The notes under the pieces: model-generated | Told to the model about the DNA's origin: nothing | The model's database searches: none | What the model saw: the letters and a program-made list of their open reading frames with translations, nothing else | Part shown: one piece after another, positions 9,888-18,829 of the stretch | Layout: each line of letters opens with the position of its first letter | Position numbering within the stretch: position 1 is the stretch's first letter | Assembly: GCA_943371965.1 (NCBI GenBank) | Contig: CALRWV020000004.1 | Location: forward strand, 62,001-126,000 | DNA from: CALRWV02 sp943371965 | GTDB lineage: Bacteria; Bacteroidota; JABWAT01 | Length of the DNA: 64,000 bases | Reading direction: 5' to 3' | Translations under genes and position numbers: made by a program

Positions 9888-11480
9888 TTATTCTCTTGCC
9901 GAGTATTTTTCTGCAAATTTTTCTTTCCGCAATTGTTTCCATAATTCAGAATAATCAAATCTTGGATTTTTGCACAAATAAACCGGTAGCCCAAATTCCC
10001 TTGCAAGTGGTTCCGTAATTTCTCCAACCTTTATCACTTCACTGAATATTTTGCTGACGTCTTCAGTTTCATCATCGATATAAATCAAATATTTTGCGTT
10101 TAAAACTTCAGGTGTCCAGAAAAGATAGGCGTCATTGAAACTGATTGTTTCGGGCAAACCGTGAGCCTTCCCATAAAAATCAATTGAACTTGCCTGTCCA
10201 TAATTTGCTGCAATAATTGCAGTTTCGGATTTTATACTGTCCGGTAAATTTTCGTAAGTTGTTGCTACGATATGGGCAAGTTCTTCCCAACCCAACATAT
10301 CCGCATAATCCTGAGGAATTTGATGAGGTTTTCCATCTTCCCAAGTGATGGTTGGTTGAAAATATGGACGGTCTTTCCGTTTATCGCAATATTCTGCCAT
10401 TTCAGTTTTGGGCAAAACCGGAAGCGAAATTGGCAGAATCGGAATCAGGATCAAAACAGTAAAAGCAGTTGGAACAATTCTGATCCATTTCTTTTTTTCA
10501 GTTAATTGTTCAAGATAAACAGAACCCGCTGCCATCATCACCGGAAAAATTCCGAGTGTGTAATAGCTTTTACCGTGAGCAATTAAAAGGACGAGGAAAA
10601 CAAACAGAAACATCCAACCAATGCCAATGAACTTTCTTCCAGTCTCGGTAAAAAAGAGAAACCACAATCCCAAAATCCAAAGGTAAAATCCTGAAATATT
10701 CATCAAAAGCTGATCGGCAAGAAAACCGGAAACACTTACATTTTGAAGTTGTGTCCTTTGAAGTTCAGCCATGTGGGAAAGAACTGGAAATCCCTGAAAA
10801 ATCTGCCATAAAAAATTGGGAAGAAAAATCAGAAATGCCAATCCGGCAGCGAGGTATGGATCCTTTTCAAGAAAAATCCGACGTTGTTTTGAAACCAGAA
10901 GCGCAACCACAAATCCGATTCCAACCAAAATGATGGAGTATTTATTCAGCAAACCGAAACCAAGTGCCAATGCGAAATAATACAGATAAATTGAACTTTC
11001 AGTTTTGATAAAACGGATTGCGAAAAACATGCAGAGAACAAAATATAACTGGTCAAAACTGACGGGCTGAAATAAAGTCTGACTTCTGAGATAAGCGGGA
11101 GACAACAACACAGCAAGACAGGCAATGAATTGGGCAAACTTTCCGCCATTCATTTCCTTAACACTCCAACCGGTGAAGAAAATCAGTAATCCGCCTATCA
11201 GTGCCGGGAAAAAGCGCATCCCGAAAACGCTTTCCCCAAAAATGGATTGGGCAAAATGTGCAAAAAAAGCGATGGAAGGCGGGGTTGAAGCAAATCCGAA
11301 ATCGAGATGCTGACCCAATGCAGCATACAAAAATTCATCGCGGTGAAGACCGTAATTGGTGTTGGTTGCAAAATGAATGAAAAGTTTTGCTAGTACGAAA
11401 GCGATAACTATTCCCCATTCTGAGATGAGAGATTGTGTACTGAACTTTTGTTTTTCTGTTAAAATTTCTGAAGATGACAT
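9888..11480 (-). CDS. GT39-type membrane glycosyltransferase (ArnT/PMT-like)
   Basis: This 530-aa polytopic membrane protein has about ten hydrophobic segments and belongs to the dolichyl-phosphate-mannose mannosyltransferase/ArnT superfamily (PMT_2), which moves a sugar from a polyprenyl-phosphate carrier onto a periplasmic acceptor. Key sequence is in the first periplasmic loop: YGLHRDEFLYAALGQHLDFG, with the acidic DE pair that is catalytic in the family, followed by TPPSIAFFAHF. The C-terminal 150 residues form a soluble domain, as in ArnT. Donor and acceptor cannot be told from sequence; lipid A, a surface glycan or glycoproteins are possible. It is monocistronic and convergent with the upstream surface-protein operon. 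Confidence 0.78.
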   Translation of the reverse strand: MSSSEILTEKQKFSTQSLISEWGIVIAFVLAKLFIHFATNTNYGLHRDEFLYAALGQHLDFGFASTPPSIAFFAHFAQSIFGESVFGMRFFPALIGGLLIFFTGWSVKEMNGGKFAQFIACLAVLLSPAYLRSQTLFQPVSFDQLYFVLCMFFAIRFIKTESSIYLYYFALALGFGLLNKYSIILVGIGFVVALLVSKQRRIFLEKDPYLAAGLAFLIFLPNFLWQIFQGFPVLSHMAELQRTQLQNVSVSGFLADQLLMNISGFYLWILGLWFLFFTETGRKFIGIGWMFLFVFLVLLIAHGKSYYTLGIFPVMMAAGSVYLEQLTEKKKWIRIVPTAFTVLILIPILPISLPVLPKTEMAEYCDKRKDRPYFQPTITWEDGKPHQIPQDYADMLGWEELAHIVATTYENLPDSIKSETAIIAANYGQASSIDFYGKAHGLPETISFNDAYLFWTPEVLNAKYLIYIDDETEDVSKIFSEVIKVGEITEPLAREFGLPVYLCKNPRFDYSELWKQLRKEKFAEKYSARE

Positions 11481-11695
11481 TCACTTGTTCCTGCTGAAAA
11501 GTTGTTGTTGAATTTTAAAAGGAAGATTTTTTTTGCCACAGATTCACGAATTGAATTCAATTCCAAATAAATTAAAAATGAAATATGATATTTCTCTGCA
11601 ATTGTTTTGAATATACAAAAATATGGTGGGAATACGGGAAGAGGTGGAAAAGGTTGGATTAACTTTATTCTGGGATTTGTGATATTTCAAATTAA

Positions 11696-11722
11696 ATCAG
11701 GATGGAAAATGTCCATCCTGAT
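11696..11722 (-). terminator. Hairpin terminator of the lipoprotein gene at 11731
   Basis: ATCAGGATGGA (11696-11706) and TCCATCCTGAT (11712-11722) form a perfect 11-bp stem with a 5-nt loop. It starts nine bases beyond the stop codon of the minus-strand lipoprotein gene. Only a few T residues follow on the minus strand. Confidence 0.65.
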
Positions 11723-11730
11723 TTTAAAAC

Positions 11731-12486
11731 TTAAGGATTTGCTGTCCAGGATTCATTTATTAAAACTGTAGTACCATCATTCTGATATATTTTATAATGA
11801 CCCGAACCGTTTGACGCCCAATCAGCTTCTTCATATCTCACGCCATTGAGTTTTACCAATAATGTACCGCTTTTATCAGCGTTAACAACAGCATCATACT
11901 CATAGGTTATTTTAGAAGGATTGCCGTCATCACCATACATTTTTTCATTTACCGTTATCACGTTTGTAGAAGCATTTTTGCTGAATGTATATAGGATGAA
12001 AACCCTTCCGTTTGAACCGTCATTGGTATCATAATATTTCCAGGTTCCGGTAAGCCCATCTTTTGAATAGGTTCCTTCATACCAAAGAAAATTATTGTAT
12101 TTGATATCCCCTGAAGTAGACGTAAAATAATATTTATAGGAGTATGAAGTTCCGTTATCTATTACCTGATATTTAAATCCGCTACCGCCATAGGAATACT
12201 CATATGTCCAGGTGTTGCCATCTTTTTTCCACCCAAAACCTTTGAAATCAGTCAAGAGAAGAGATGAAAAATAAGAATCCAGACTTTCAACCTGATTCTT
12301 AACGGTGATTGCATAGGAATTTGTGTTGTTTGAACTTATTGAAGTTTCAACTTCAATAAATGATACTTTTTCCGGGTCATCAGAAGGATTATCATCTTTC
12401 TGTTCAGGTTCAGTAGATTTGCTGCAGGAAATCATTACCAAAAACAAAACTGACAACAGCCAGGAAAATTTAAGTGATGTTTTCAT
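11731..12486 (-). CDS. Lipoprotein of unknown function
   Basis: The 251-aa protein starts with a signal peptide whose end reads VMISCSKST, a good lipobox with the lipidated cysteine followed by a charged linker (EPEQKDDNPSDDPEK). The remainder is beta-rich and strongly aromatic (tyrosine, tryptophan) with stretches such as FGWKKDGNTWTYEYSYGG, and has no catalytic motif that I recognise. It is probably a surface or periplasmic lipoprotein. It stands alone, divergent from valS, and ends in a clear hairpin terminator. Confidence 0.65.
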   Translation of the reverse strand: MKTSLKFSWLLSVLFLVMISCSKSTEPEQKDDNPSDDPEKVSFIEVETSISSNNTNSYAITVKNQVESLDSYFSSLLLTDFKGFGWKKDGNTWTYEYSYGGSGFKYQVIDNGTSYSYKYYFTSTSGDIKYNNFLWYEGTYSKDGLTGTWKYYDTNDGSNGRVFILYTFSKNASTNVITVNEKMYGDDGNPSKITYEYDAVVNADKSGTLLVKLNGVRYEEADWASNGSGHYKIYQNDGTTVLINESWTANP

Positions 12487-12756
12487 TTTATTATCCCTCG
12501 TATATTTAATTGAATCTGTTGAACTGAATCAACAGTTCGAATTTAAATCAACTTATTATTTATATTGTTGCTTTATAACAAATAAACAGCAGTTCAGGTC
12601 TTCAAATTGGTTACTTTAATTGTTTTATAATCCGATTCCAGATTTTGCATTGACCGGAGTATAAAATACAGTCTTTTGTGATGAACAAGCCTAATCCTTA
12701 ACTTAGCACTTTTTACACATTCATCGTTACCAATTACTCATTAATCATTAAATTCC

Positions 12757-15420
12757 ATGTCAGCAAATACTGAAAAAGCAAAAGTTTACAATCCGAAAGA
12801 AGTTGAAGCCAACCGTTACCAGAACTGGTTGAAAAACGGTCATTTTCATGCTTCAACAAAATCTGCAAAACCATCCTATAGCATAATGATACCACCTCCG
12901 AATGTTACTGGAGTTTTACACATGGGTCACGTTCTCAACCAAACCATTCAGGACTTGCTTTCAAGACGGGCAAGAATGAAGGGGAAAGAAGTTCTTTGGA
13001 TGCCGGGAATGGATCACGCCGGAATTGCAACCCAGACCCGTGTTGAAAAAATGCTGCGTCAGGAAGAAGGAAAAACCCGTCATGATCTTGGACGTGAGAA
13101 ATTTGTTGAACGTGTTTGGCAGTGGAAAGAAAAATACGGCGGAATCATTTTCAATCAGTTCCAGACTTTGGGTTTGAGCTGTGATTGGGAACGTTCGCGT
13201 TTCACTATGGATGAAGGACTTTCACTCGCTGTAAGAAAAACTTTTGTTGACTGGTACAAGGCTGGTTTGATTTACCGCGGTACACGGATTATCAACTGGT
13301 GTCCTGCTTCCCAAACTGCGCTGTCAGACGAAGAAGTTATTTACAAAGAACAGAATTCAAAACTTTACTATTTTAAATATCCGTTCAAAGATGGAAGTGG
13401 ACATATTTCAATTGCTACTACCAGACCTGAAACAATCTTGGCTGACGTTGCAGTTGCTGTCAATCCCGGTGACGAAAGATTTTCAAACCTGTTAGGTAAA
13501 ACAATTCTGCTTCCAATTGCGAACCGTGAAATCAAACTGATTGCAGATGATTATGTTGAAAAAGAATTTGGAACCGGTGCTGTAAAAATTACTCCGGCTC
13601 ATGATCCGAACGATTACGAAATCGGGAAGCGCCACCATCTTGAAATGATTAACATCATGACTCCCGATGCCAAGTTGAATGATCTGGTTCCGGATTCATA
13701 CAAAGGATTGGACCGTTTTGAAGCACGAAAGAAAATTGTTGCTGAATTTGAATCGTTGGGATTGCTGATCAAGATAGAAGAACATCTGAACAAAGTTGGA
13801 TATTCAGAACGTGCTGATGTGATCATTGAACCGAGACTTTCTGAACAATGGTTTGTGAAAATGCAGCCACTTGCTGAACCTGCATTGAAAGTTGTTCAGG
13901 ATGGGCAAATCAAATTTTATCCGGAACGTTGGGTAAAAACCTATGAACATTGGTTGACCAATATCAAGGATTGGTGCATCTCGCGTCAGTTGTGGTGGGG
14001 ACATCAGATTCCTGTTTGGTATTGCGATTCCTGTGGCAATCAAATGTGTGAAATGACTGATCCGACAGAATGTTCAACATGCAAATCCAAAAACATCAGA
14101 CAAGATCAGGATGTGTTAGACACTTGGTTTTCATCACAGCTATGGCCGTTTTCTACCATGGATTGGCCGAAGGAATCTGATGAACTGAAAAAGTTTTATC
14201 CGACTGATGATCTGGTTACCGGTCCGGATATTATTTTCTTTTGGGTTGCCAGAATGATTATGTCCAGTTTGTATTTCACCAAACAGATTCCATTCAAAAA
14301 TGTTTATTTCACAGGTATTATCCGCGACAAACAGGGACGAAAAATGTCCAAGTCGTTGGGCAATTCTCCTGAACCTCTGGACTTAATCGAAAAATATGGA
14401 ACTGACGGATTGCGGGTAGGAATCATGCTGGTTGCTCCTCAGGGAAATGATATCAAATTTGATGAAGATGTTCTTGAATTGGGACGGAATTTTTCCAACA
14501 AAATCTGGAATGCTTACCGATTCCTTTCCATGTTTATTGAAGAAGGAAAAGACTATTCAAAATCCATTGATATTTCCAAACTTGATTTGGCAGACAAATG
14601 GATGCTTCATAAGTTGCAGGAAGCGATCAAAGATTCCGAAGACAATTATTCCAAATACCGTTTCAATGATGTGATTTCCAAAATACATGAAGTGATCTGG
14701 TCAAATTATTGCGACTGGTTTTTGGAACTCATCAAACCGCGTCTATACGGAACTGATGAAGAAGAAAAACAGAGAACACTTGCGCTTTCCATTTTTATAT
14801 TCGAAGAGATGATGAAACTGCTTCATCCATTTATGCCGTTTATTACTGAAGAGGTTTGGCATGAATTGCGTTTGAGAAAAGATGGCGAAACCATCATGTA
14901 TGATTCCTATCCAACAGTAACTGAAAAACTGATGGATTCAGAAGCTGCAACTCAAATGGAATTCGTTCAGAAATGTATTACTGCACTCAGGAATGTTAGG
15001 GCAGGAATGAATATTGCGATGGGAAAACCATGTCAGCTTGTTGTAAAGACAACGTCAGAAGAAATGACAAAAGTTTTCAATACCTATAAATATTATTTTG
15101 ACAAACTCGCAAAGGTTGAAAGCCTGACAGCCGGAATGAACGAGGAAAAACCGAAAGGGGCTGCTTCATCAGTAGTTGATGGACAGGAACTTTTTATTCC
15201 GCTTGAAGGATTGATCGATCTTTCTGCAGAACGGACAAGGCTTCAAAAGGAAATAGAACGCCACGAACGGAATCTGAACGGTGCAAAAGCAAAATTGAGC
15301 AATGAAGGTTTTGTAGCAAAAGCACCTCAGAACGTACTGGATATCGAAAAGGAAAAAGTAAGATCTGCAGAAGAAAATCTTGCGAAGTTGCGGACAAATT
15401 TGGAAGAGCTGGGGAGTTAA
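12757..15420 (+). CDS. valS: Valine-tRNA ligase
   Basis: The 887-aa class I aminoacyl-tRNA synthetase charges tRNA-Val in the cytoplasm. The ATP-binding HIGH-type motif is seen at about residues 47-60 (PPPNVTGVLHMGH), the editing (CP1) domain contains the ISIATTRPETILAD motif, and the KMSKS loop appears at about 528 (GRKMSKSLGNSP). A C-terminal coiled coil (ERTRLQKEIERHERNLNGAK), the tRNA-arm domain of ValRS, ends the protein. Length and domain order are normal for bacterial ValRS. Its stop codon is immediately followed by the inverted repeat that borders the GxxExxY element. Confidence 0.97.
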   Translation: MSANTEKAKVYNPKEVEANRYQNWLKNGHFHASTKSAKPSYSIMIPPPNVTGVLHMGHVLNQTIQDLLSRRARMKGKEVLWMPGMDHAGIATQTRVEKMLRQEEGKTRHDLGREKFVERVWQWKEKYGGIIFNQFQTLGLSCDWERSRFTMDEGLSLAVRKTFVDWYKAGLIYRGTRIINWCPASQTALSDEEVIYKEQNSKLYYFKYPFKDGSGHISIATTRPETILADVAVAVNPGDERFSNLLGKTILLPIANREIKLIADDYVEKEFGTGAVKITPAHDPNDYEIGKRHHLEMINIMTPDAKLNDLVPDSYKGLDRFEARKKIVAEFESLGLLIKIEEHLNKVGYSERADVIIEPRLSEQWFVKMQPLAEPALKVVQDGQIKFYPERWVKTYEHWLTNIKDWCISRQLWWGHQIPVWYCDSCGNQMCEMTDPTECSTCKSKNIRQDQDVLDTWFSSQLWPFSTMDWPKESDELKKFYPTDDLVTGPDIIFFWVARMIMSSLYFTKQIPFKNVYFTGIIRDKQGRKMSKSLGNSPEPLDLIEKYGTDGLRVGIMLVAPQGNDIKFDEDVLELGRNFSNKIWNAYRFLSMFIEEGKDYSKSIDISKLDLADKWMLHKLQEAIKDSEDNYSKYRFNDVISKIHEVIWSNYCDWFLELIKPRLYGTDEEEKQRTLALSIFIFEEMMKLLHPFMPFITEEVWHELRLRKDGETIMYDSYPTVTEKLMDSEAATQMEFVQKCITALRNVRAGMNIAMGKPCQLVVKTTSEEMTKVFNTYKYYFDKLAKVESLTAGMNEEKPKGAASSVVDGQELFIPLEGLIDLSAERTRLQKEIERHERNLNGAKAKLSNEGFVAKAPQNVLDIEKEKVRSAEENLAKLRTNLEELGS

Positions 15421-15454
15421 ATACGCACACTGATTTTACTGATAAGACAGATTT
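15421..15454 (+). repeat. Left inverted repeat of the GxxExxY unit
   Basis: It begins ATACGCACACTGATTTTACT and matches the reverse complement of 16057-16090 at 31 of 34 positions. It starts at the base after the valS stop codon. Confidence 0.8.
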
Positions 15455-15521
15455 ATTCAGATTTCTTTTTATTAATGTTTGAAAAATTCAAAGAAGAAAA
15501 AGCGACCTTCATAAATTAAAA

Positions 15522-15950
15522 ATGTATTTGCATCAAGATTTGACTGAACAAGTTATAAAATGTTATTACAAAGTTTATAATACTTTGGGTTATGGTTTTC
15601 TGGAAAAAGTTTATGAGAATGCTTTTTCAATAGAATTTGTGAATTCAGGATTCAATATTCAACGCCAAAAACCAATCAACGTATTTTATGAAGGTCTAGC
15701 TGTTGGTGATTATTTTGCTGATATTATTGTTGAAGATAAAGTTTTAATTGAATTGAAAGCAGTTGATATTTTAGCTCCTGAACATGAAAATCAGGTAGTC
15801 AATTATTTAAAATCTACAGAAATTGAAGTTGGTTTGTTGCTCAACTTTGGAAAAAAAGCTGAAATCAGAAGAAAAATATTCACAAATGACAAGAAGAAAA
15901 TCAGGAATACGCACACAGATAACGCTGATCTGACTGATGGGCTCGGATAA
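15522..15950 (+). CDS. GxxExxY family protein (PD-(D/E)XK nuclease-like)
   Basis: The 142-aa protein contains the name-giving motif GFLEKVY (GxxExxY) near residue 26. It also has a PD-(D/E)XK-like core, ADIIVEDKVLIELKAV, where the D, E and K match the metal-binding and catalytic residues of the superfamily (PDDEXK_3). The biological function of the family is not established; nuclease activity is inferred from the fold. About the last 15 residues (from NTHTDNADL) are encoded inside a copy of the flanking repeat (15907-15940), so the repeat forms the C-terminus of the protein. It is isolated between valS and an ABC transporter. Confidence 0.85.
   Translation: MYLHQDLTEQVIKCYYKVYNTLGYGFLEKVYENAFSIEFVNSGFNIQRQKPINVFYEGLAVGDYFADIIVEDKVLIELKAVDILAPEHENQVVNYLKSTEIEVGLLLNFGKKAEIRRKIFTNDKKKIRNTHTDNADLTDGLG
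15907..15940 (+). repeat. Internal direct copy of the flanking repeat, overlapping the GxxExxY 3' end
   Basis: The first ten bases (ATACGCACAC) are identical to the left repeat at 15421, and 24 of 34 positions agree overall. It codes for the C-terminal residues of the GxxExxY protein. Confidence 0.55.
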
Positions 15951-16056
15951 AATAAATATTTAAAACCGGAAAAATCACCTATTCTTTGGAAACATCTTTA
16001 ATTGAATAATAATGAAACTAAAACCAAATATTTTGAAATTATTTTAAGGTCAGTGC

Positions 16057-16090
16057 AAATCTGTCCAATCAGTAAAATCAGTGTGCATAT
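16057..16090 (-). repeat. Right inverted repeat of the GxxExxY unit
   Basis: The reverse complement begins ATATGCACACTGATTTTACT and differs from the left copy at three of 34 positions. It ends 14 nt before the ABC permease start codon, so it may have displaced that gene's own leader. Confidence 0.8.
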
Positions 16091-16104
16091 TAATTTAAAA
16101 TCCT

Positions 16105-17622
16105 ATGTTAAAAACTCTTATCTCCTGGAAATATCAAACATTCATCAACCGTTTCAAACACGGAAAATCTGCACGGATGATAATTCTGACAGCGGTCATC
16201 GTTGCATTATGGCTTATTGCAATGATTTTTGCTGTCGGTGCCGGTCGTATGTTGTCAACCATTCAGAATGCTGACCCTTTCCGCATTTGGTCAGGAATTT
16301 TCGGATTCACTTCTTTTTTTGCGCTGTTCCTTCCTTTACGCCAAATGAGAAGCGGAAAAACCGGAATGGGACAGTTCAATTTTCTGCCGATAACCAAACT
16401 TCAAGCTTATTTGAAAGACTGGTTTGACCGGTTGATGATGATGCAGACGTTGCTGTTTTTCCTTGTTCTGCTAGTTTTTGGACTTGTCTTTTTCCCGGTA
16501 AATAAATGGATCATTTTTATTCCGATCATGTTTGGCTGGATTGTTATGCTTCAGGTTCTGACTCGTACCGTATTTGCACTTTTCCAGTGGCTGAAATCAA
16601 GAAACTGGTTTTCGCAGCAGCTGATTACTGTTGTTGTTGTGATGATTTATATCGCTGCAACCAATATGAAAGACTATCCGGTTCTTCAGGAGTACTTTTC
16701 ACTTTTCGCCGAGTACTGGATCAGCTCTATTTTCGCAACTGCACTTGCTGTTATGGATGCCACTTCAATTCTGTTTGTTGTTATTGCTGTAGTTATGGCA
16801 ATTGCAATTGACAGATTACTGTACCGCTATCTTGAAGAAAAAGATGATGACCCCCAAAATAATTCGGCTCCAACCCTAACTATTTTCAATTCATTGAAAG
16901 CGTTGACTGGAAATTTCAAAAATATCTGGACAACCATCCTATCACGTCACCCCATGTTTGGTGCCACATTTCTGATTTTTCCGCTAATTGTGATTTTTAC
17001 TTCTGTTTCGAAATTATCAAAACCACTTGTCTCCTTAGATGATCTTGATAGTTTTACGATTTCTCCCATGATGTTTTTAAGTATCATTCTCGCTTCTTAT
17101 GGTTTGGGAATTGTTGGTTATTTTTCCAATGCACATTTATCGGATAAATTTAAAATCAAAAATCTGATGAACGGATATAAACAGCTCATGGTTGTTTTTG
17201 TCATCATTGTCTCGTTATCCGAGATTCTGATTCCGCTGATTTACTTTTATCAAAACCCAATTTCCCATTTGCTGATTTATCATTTTCTTGCTTCACTCGG
17301 ATTGGCATTTATCACCATTGATCTGATGTTCATGGTCAATGCATTTTTTATTATGAATATCCCGTCAAAAATGTCTTTCAACACTGGAAATCAGCCTGAT
17401 CGTGTTGGAATGACCATATCCGGTATGGTGGTTATGTTTGCCGCAATTATGATGAAAATTGGAATATCTTGGATCATCAATCACGCTGAAAACGGAAATT
17501 TAATTGCAGTGGGAATTTCTGCAGTTCTGGCTGCAATCAGTTTTCTTGTTATGCCGAATATCTATTCACATCTGATCTACAAACGCAGGGAAACAATTGT
17601 GGAGAAGATAAAAGAAGTTTGA
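16105..17622 (+). CDS. ABC transporter permease-like membrane protein
   Basis: This 505-aa protein has about ten to twelve hydrophobic helices and no soluble domain. It resembles exporter-type ABC permeases of the ABC-2/DUF-type class found next to CcmA-like ATPases. The link to transport comes mainly from context: a single-domain ABC ATPase begins 134 bp downstream on the same strand. No substrate-specific motif is visible. The start ATG is only 14 nt after the right repeat of the GxxExxY unit, and no strong ribosome-binding site precedes it. Confidence 0.7.
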   Translation: MLKTLISWKYQTFINRFKHGKSARMIILTAVIVALWLIAMIFAVGAGRMLSTIQNADPFRIWSGIFGFTSFFALFLPLRQMRSGKTGMGQFNFLPITKLQAYLKDWFDRLMMMQTLLFFLVLLVFGLVFFPVNKWIIFIPIMFGWIVMLQVLTRTVFALFQWLKSRNWFSQQLITVVVVMIYIAATNMKDYPVLQEYFSLFAEYWISSIFATALAVMDATSILFVVIAVVMAIAIDRLLYRYLEEKDDDPQNNSAPTLTIFNSLKALTGNFKNIWTTILSRHPMFGATFLIFPLIVIFTSVSKLSKPLVSLDDLDSFTISPMMFLSIILASYGLGIVGYFSNAHLSDKFKIKNLMNGYKQLMVVFVIIVSLSEILIPLIYFYQNPISHLLIYHFLASLGLAFITIDLMFMVNAFFIMNIPSKMSFNTGNQPDRVGMTISGMVVMFAAIMMKIGISWIINHAENGNLIAVGISAVLAAISFLVMPNIYSHLIYKRRETIVEKIKEV

Positions 17623-17756
17623 ATCTAATCACCAATTAGTAATGAATAATGATAAACGATTAACGAATACAGAAGCACGAAAATCTTATTATCATTTAAT
17701 CTATAATTTATAATTTCAAATCACTATTCCCTTTTCACTATTTACTGAAAAATCTT

Positions 17757-18521
17757 ATGCCAATCCTAAAAATCGAAAACCTGACAAAAACCTACGGAAC
17801 CTATTCCGCATTGAAATCAATCAATCTTGAAGTTGAGAAAGGTTCCATCTTCGGATTTCTCGGACCGAACGGGGCAGGAAAAACAACCACCATCAGGGTC
17901 ATCACCAATCTTTCCATTCCGACTTCGGGAAGTTTTTCTTTGTTTGATACGAAGTTTGAAGATTCCCAAATAAAATTGCTGGGCAGAATGGGAGTGCTGT
18001 ATTCCGAACCGGCACTTGAAGATTATTTTACCACAATGGAAACTTTGAAATATTTCGGAAAACTTTATGGGGTTTCTGAAAAAGAAGCAGAAGACCGCGC
18101 AATATTAATGTGCAAGTGGATTGATCTTGATCCGTACGATAAAAAATATGCAGTTGATTTTTCTTCTGGTATGAAAAAGAAACTGGGATTTCTTTCTGCT
18201 TTGATTCACAATCCTGAATTTCTGATATTGGATGAACCTTTTGAATCTGTTGACCCCGGCTCAGTAAAAACAATGAAGCGTATTATGGTTGAATACGCCA
18301 AAAAAGGAGGGACCATTCTGATTTCAAGCCACGTTCTTTCCCATCTTGATTCCATCATTTCCCATCTGGCCATCATCAATAAGGGTGAAATAGTTCTGAA
18401 CGGAAATTACAAAGACATCCAGAATGATCTTCAGTCACTTCAGAAGAAATCTGATCTGGAATCCATTTTCCTTTCAACGATCGGTGAAACAGAAGAAAAG
18501 GAAATTGTATTTCCGTGGTGA
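17757..18521 (+). CDS. ABC transporter ATP-binding protein
   Basis: The 254-aa protein is a complete nucleotide-binding domain of the CcmA/NatA exporter type. Walker A is GPNGAGKTT at about residue 38, the signature is SSGMKKKLG (a variant of LSGGQ), Walker B is FLILDEP, and the switch histidine is in SSHVLSH. It should energise the membrane protein encoded just upstream. Substrate unknown. Confidence 0.9.
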   Translation: MPILKIENLTKTYGTYSALKSINLEVEKGSIFGFLGPNGAGKTTTIRVITNLSIPTSGSFSLFDTKFEDSQIKLLGRMGVLYSEPALEDYFTTMETLKYFGKLYGVSEKEAEDRAILMCKWIDLDPYDKKYAVDFSSGMKKKLGFLSALIHNPEFLILDEPFESVDPGSVKTMKRIMVEYAKKGGTILISSHVLSHLDSIISHLAIINKGEIVLNGNYKDIQNDLQSLQKKSDLESIFLSTIGETEEKEIVFPW

Positions 18522-18733
18522 ATCGCAACAGCTGAGTTTTTAACTGTTAATTGATAAATGGGAAAGGTAGAAATTCACTTTTCCAATTGAAAAAATTCAA
18601 AATGAATTAATAAATTCTTCACTTCCAATCCCCAAAGTATTTTCTTCATTTCCTTTCGCACTCTCCGCCCATTACTGGCACATTTATTGACAATTGTATT
18701 TGTTATCGCAACTCAACATCGTTATTTGATCAA

Positions 18734-18762
18734 TTGGAGATTGGATAACAGGATTATATAAT
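18734..18762 (+). promoter_or_regulatory. Predicted promoter of the GH5/GH26 operon
   Basis: TTGGAG and TATAAT are separated by 17 bp. The match at -10 is perfect and at -35 is partial. The predicted start of transcription falls close to the palindrome at 18772. Prediction from sequence only. Confidence 0.4.
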
Positions 18763-18771
18763 CGCAACGGA

Positions 18772-18786
18772 TTATCAAATTGATAA
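18772..18786. promoter_or_regulatory. Candidate mannan-regulon operator, site 1
   Basis: TTATCA-AAT-TGATAA is a 6-bp inverted repeat with a 3-bp spacer. The same arms and spacer length occur before the sugar symporter (47750-47770) and before the T9SS binding protein (53301-53317). An extra half-site TTATCA follows at 18791-18796. Confidence 0.55.
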
Positions 18787-18829
18787 AAGATTATCATAAC
18801 AATCAGGAATTTTATTTCAAAGGTCATCT

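Larger units (their letters stand above)
15421..16090 (+). mobile_element. Inverted-repeat-bounded unit carrying a GxxExxY nuclease-like gene
   Basis: A 34-bp sequence at 15421-15454 is repeated in inverted orientation at 16057-16090 with 31 of 34 positions identical. The 670-bp interval holds only the GxxExxY gene and a further partial direct copy of the repeat at 15907-15940. It sits exactly between the valS stop codon and the ABC permease gene. No transposase lies inside. I infer a small mobile or formerly mobile unit; an alternative is a palindromic repeat family that captured the gene. Confidence 0.55.
18522..18829 (+). promoter_or_regulatory. Regulatory region of the mannanase operon
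   Basis: This 308-bp gap holds no gene. From left to right I see a TGGCAC-N5-TTGA element (18676-18690), a sigma70-like promoter TTGGAG-N17-TATAAT (18734-18762), and the palindrome TTATCA-N3-TGATAA (18772-18786) with an extra TTATCA half-site at 18791. The palindrome would lie near the predicted transcription start, a position that suits a repressor. Confidence 0.5.

Noticed and set aside
16002..16274. A short open frame overlapping the ABC permease start
   Set aside because: It runs through the right inverted repeat and the first part of the permease in another frame and has no recognisable protein features.
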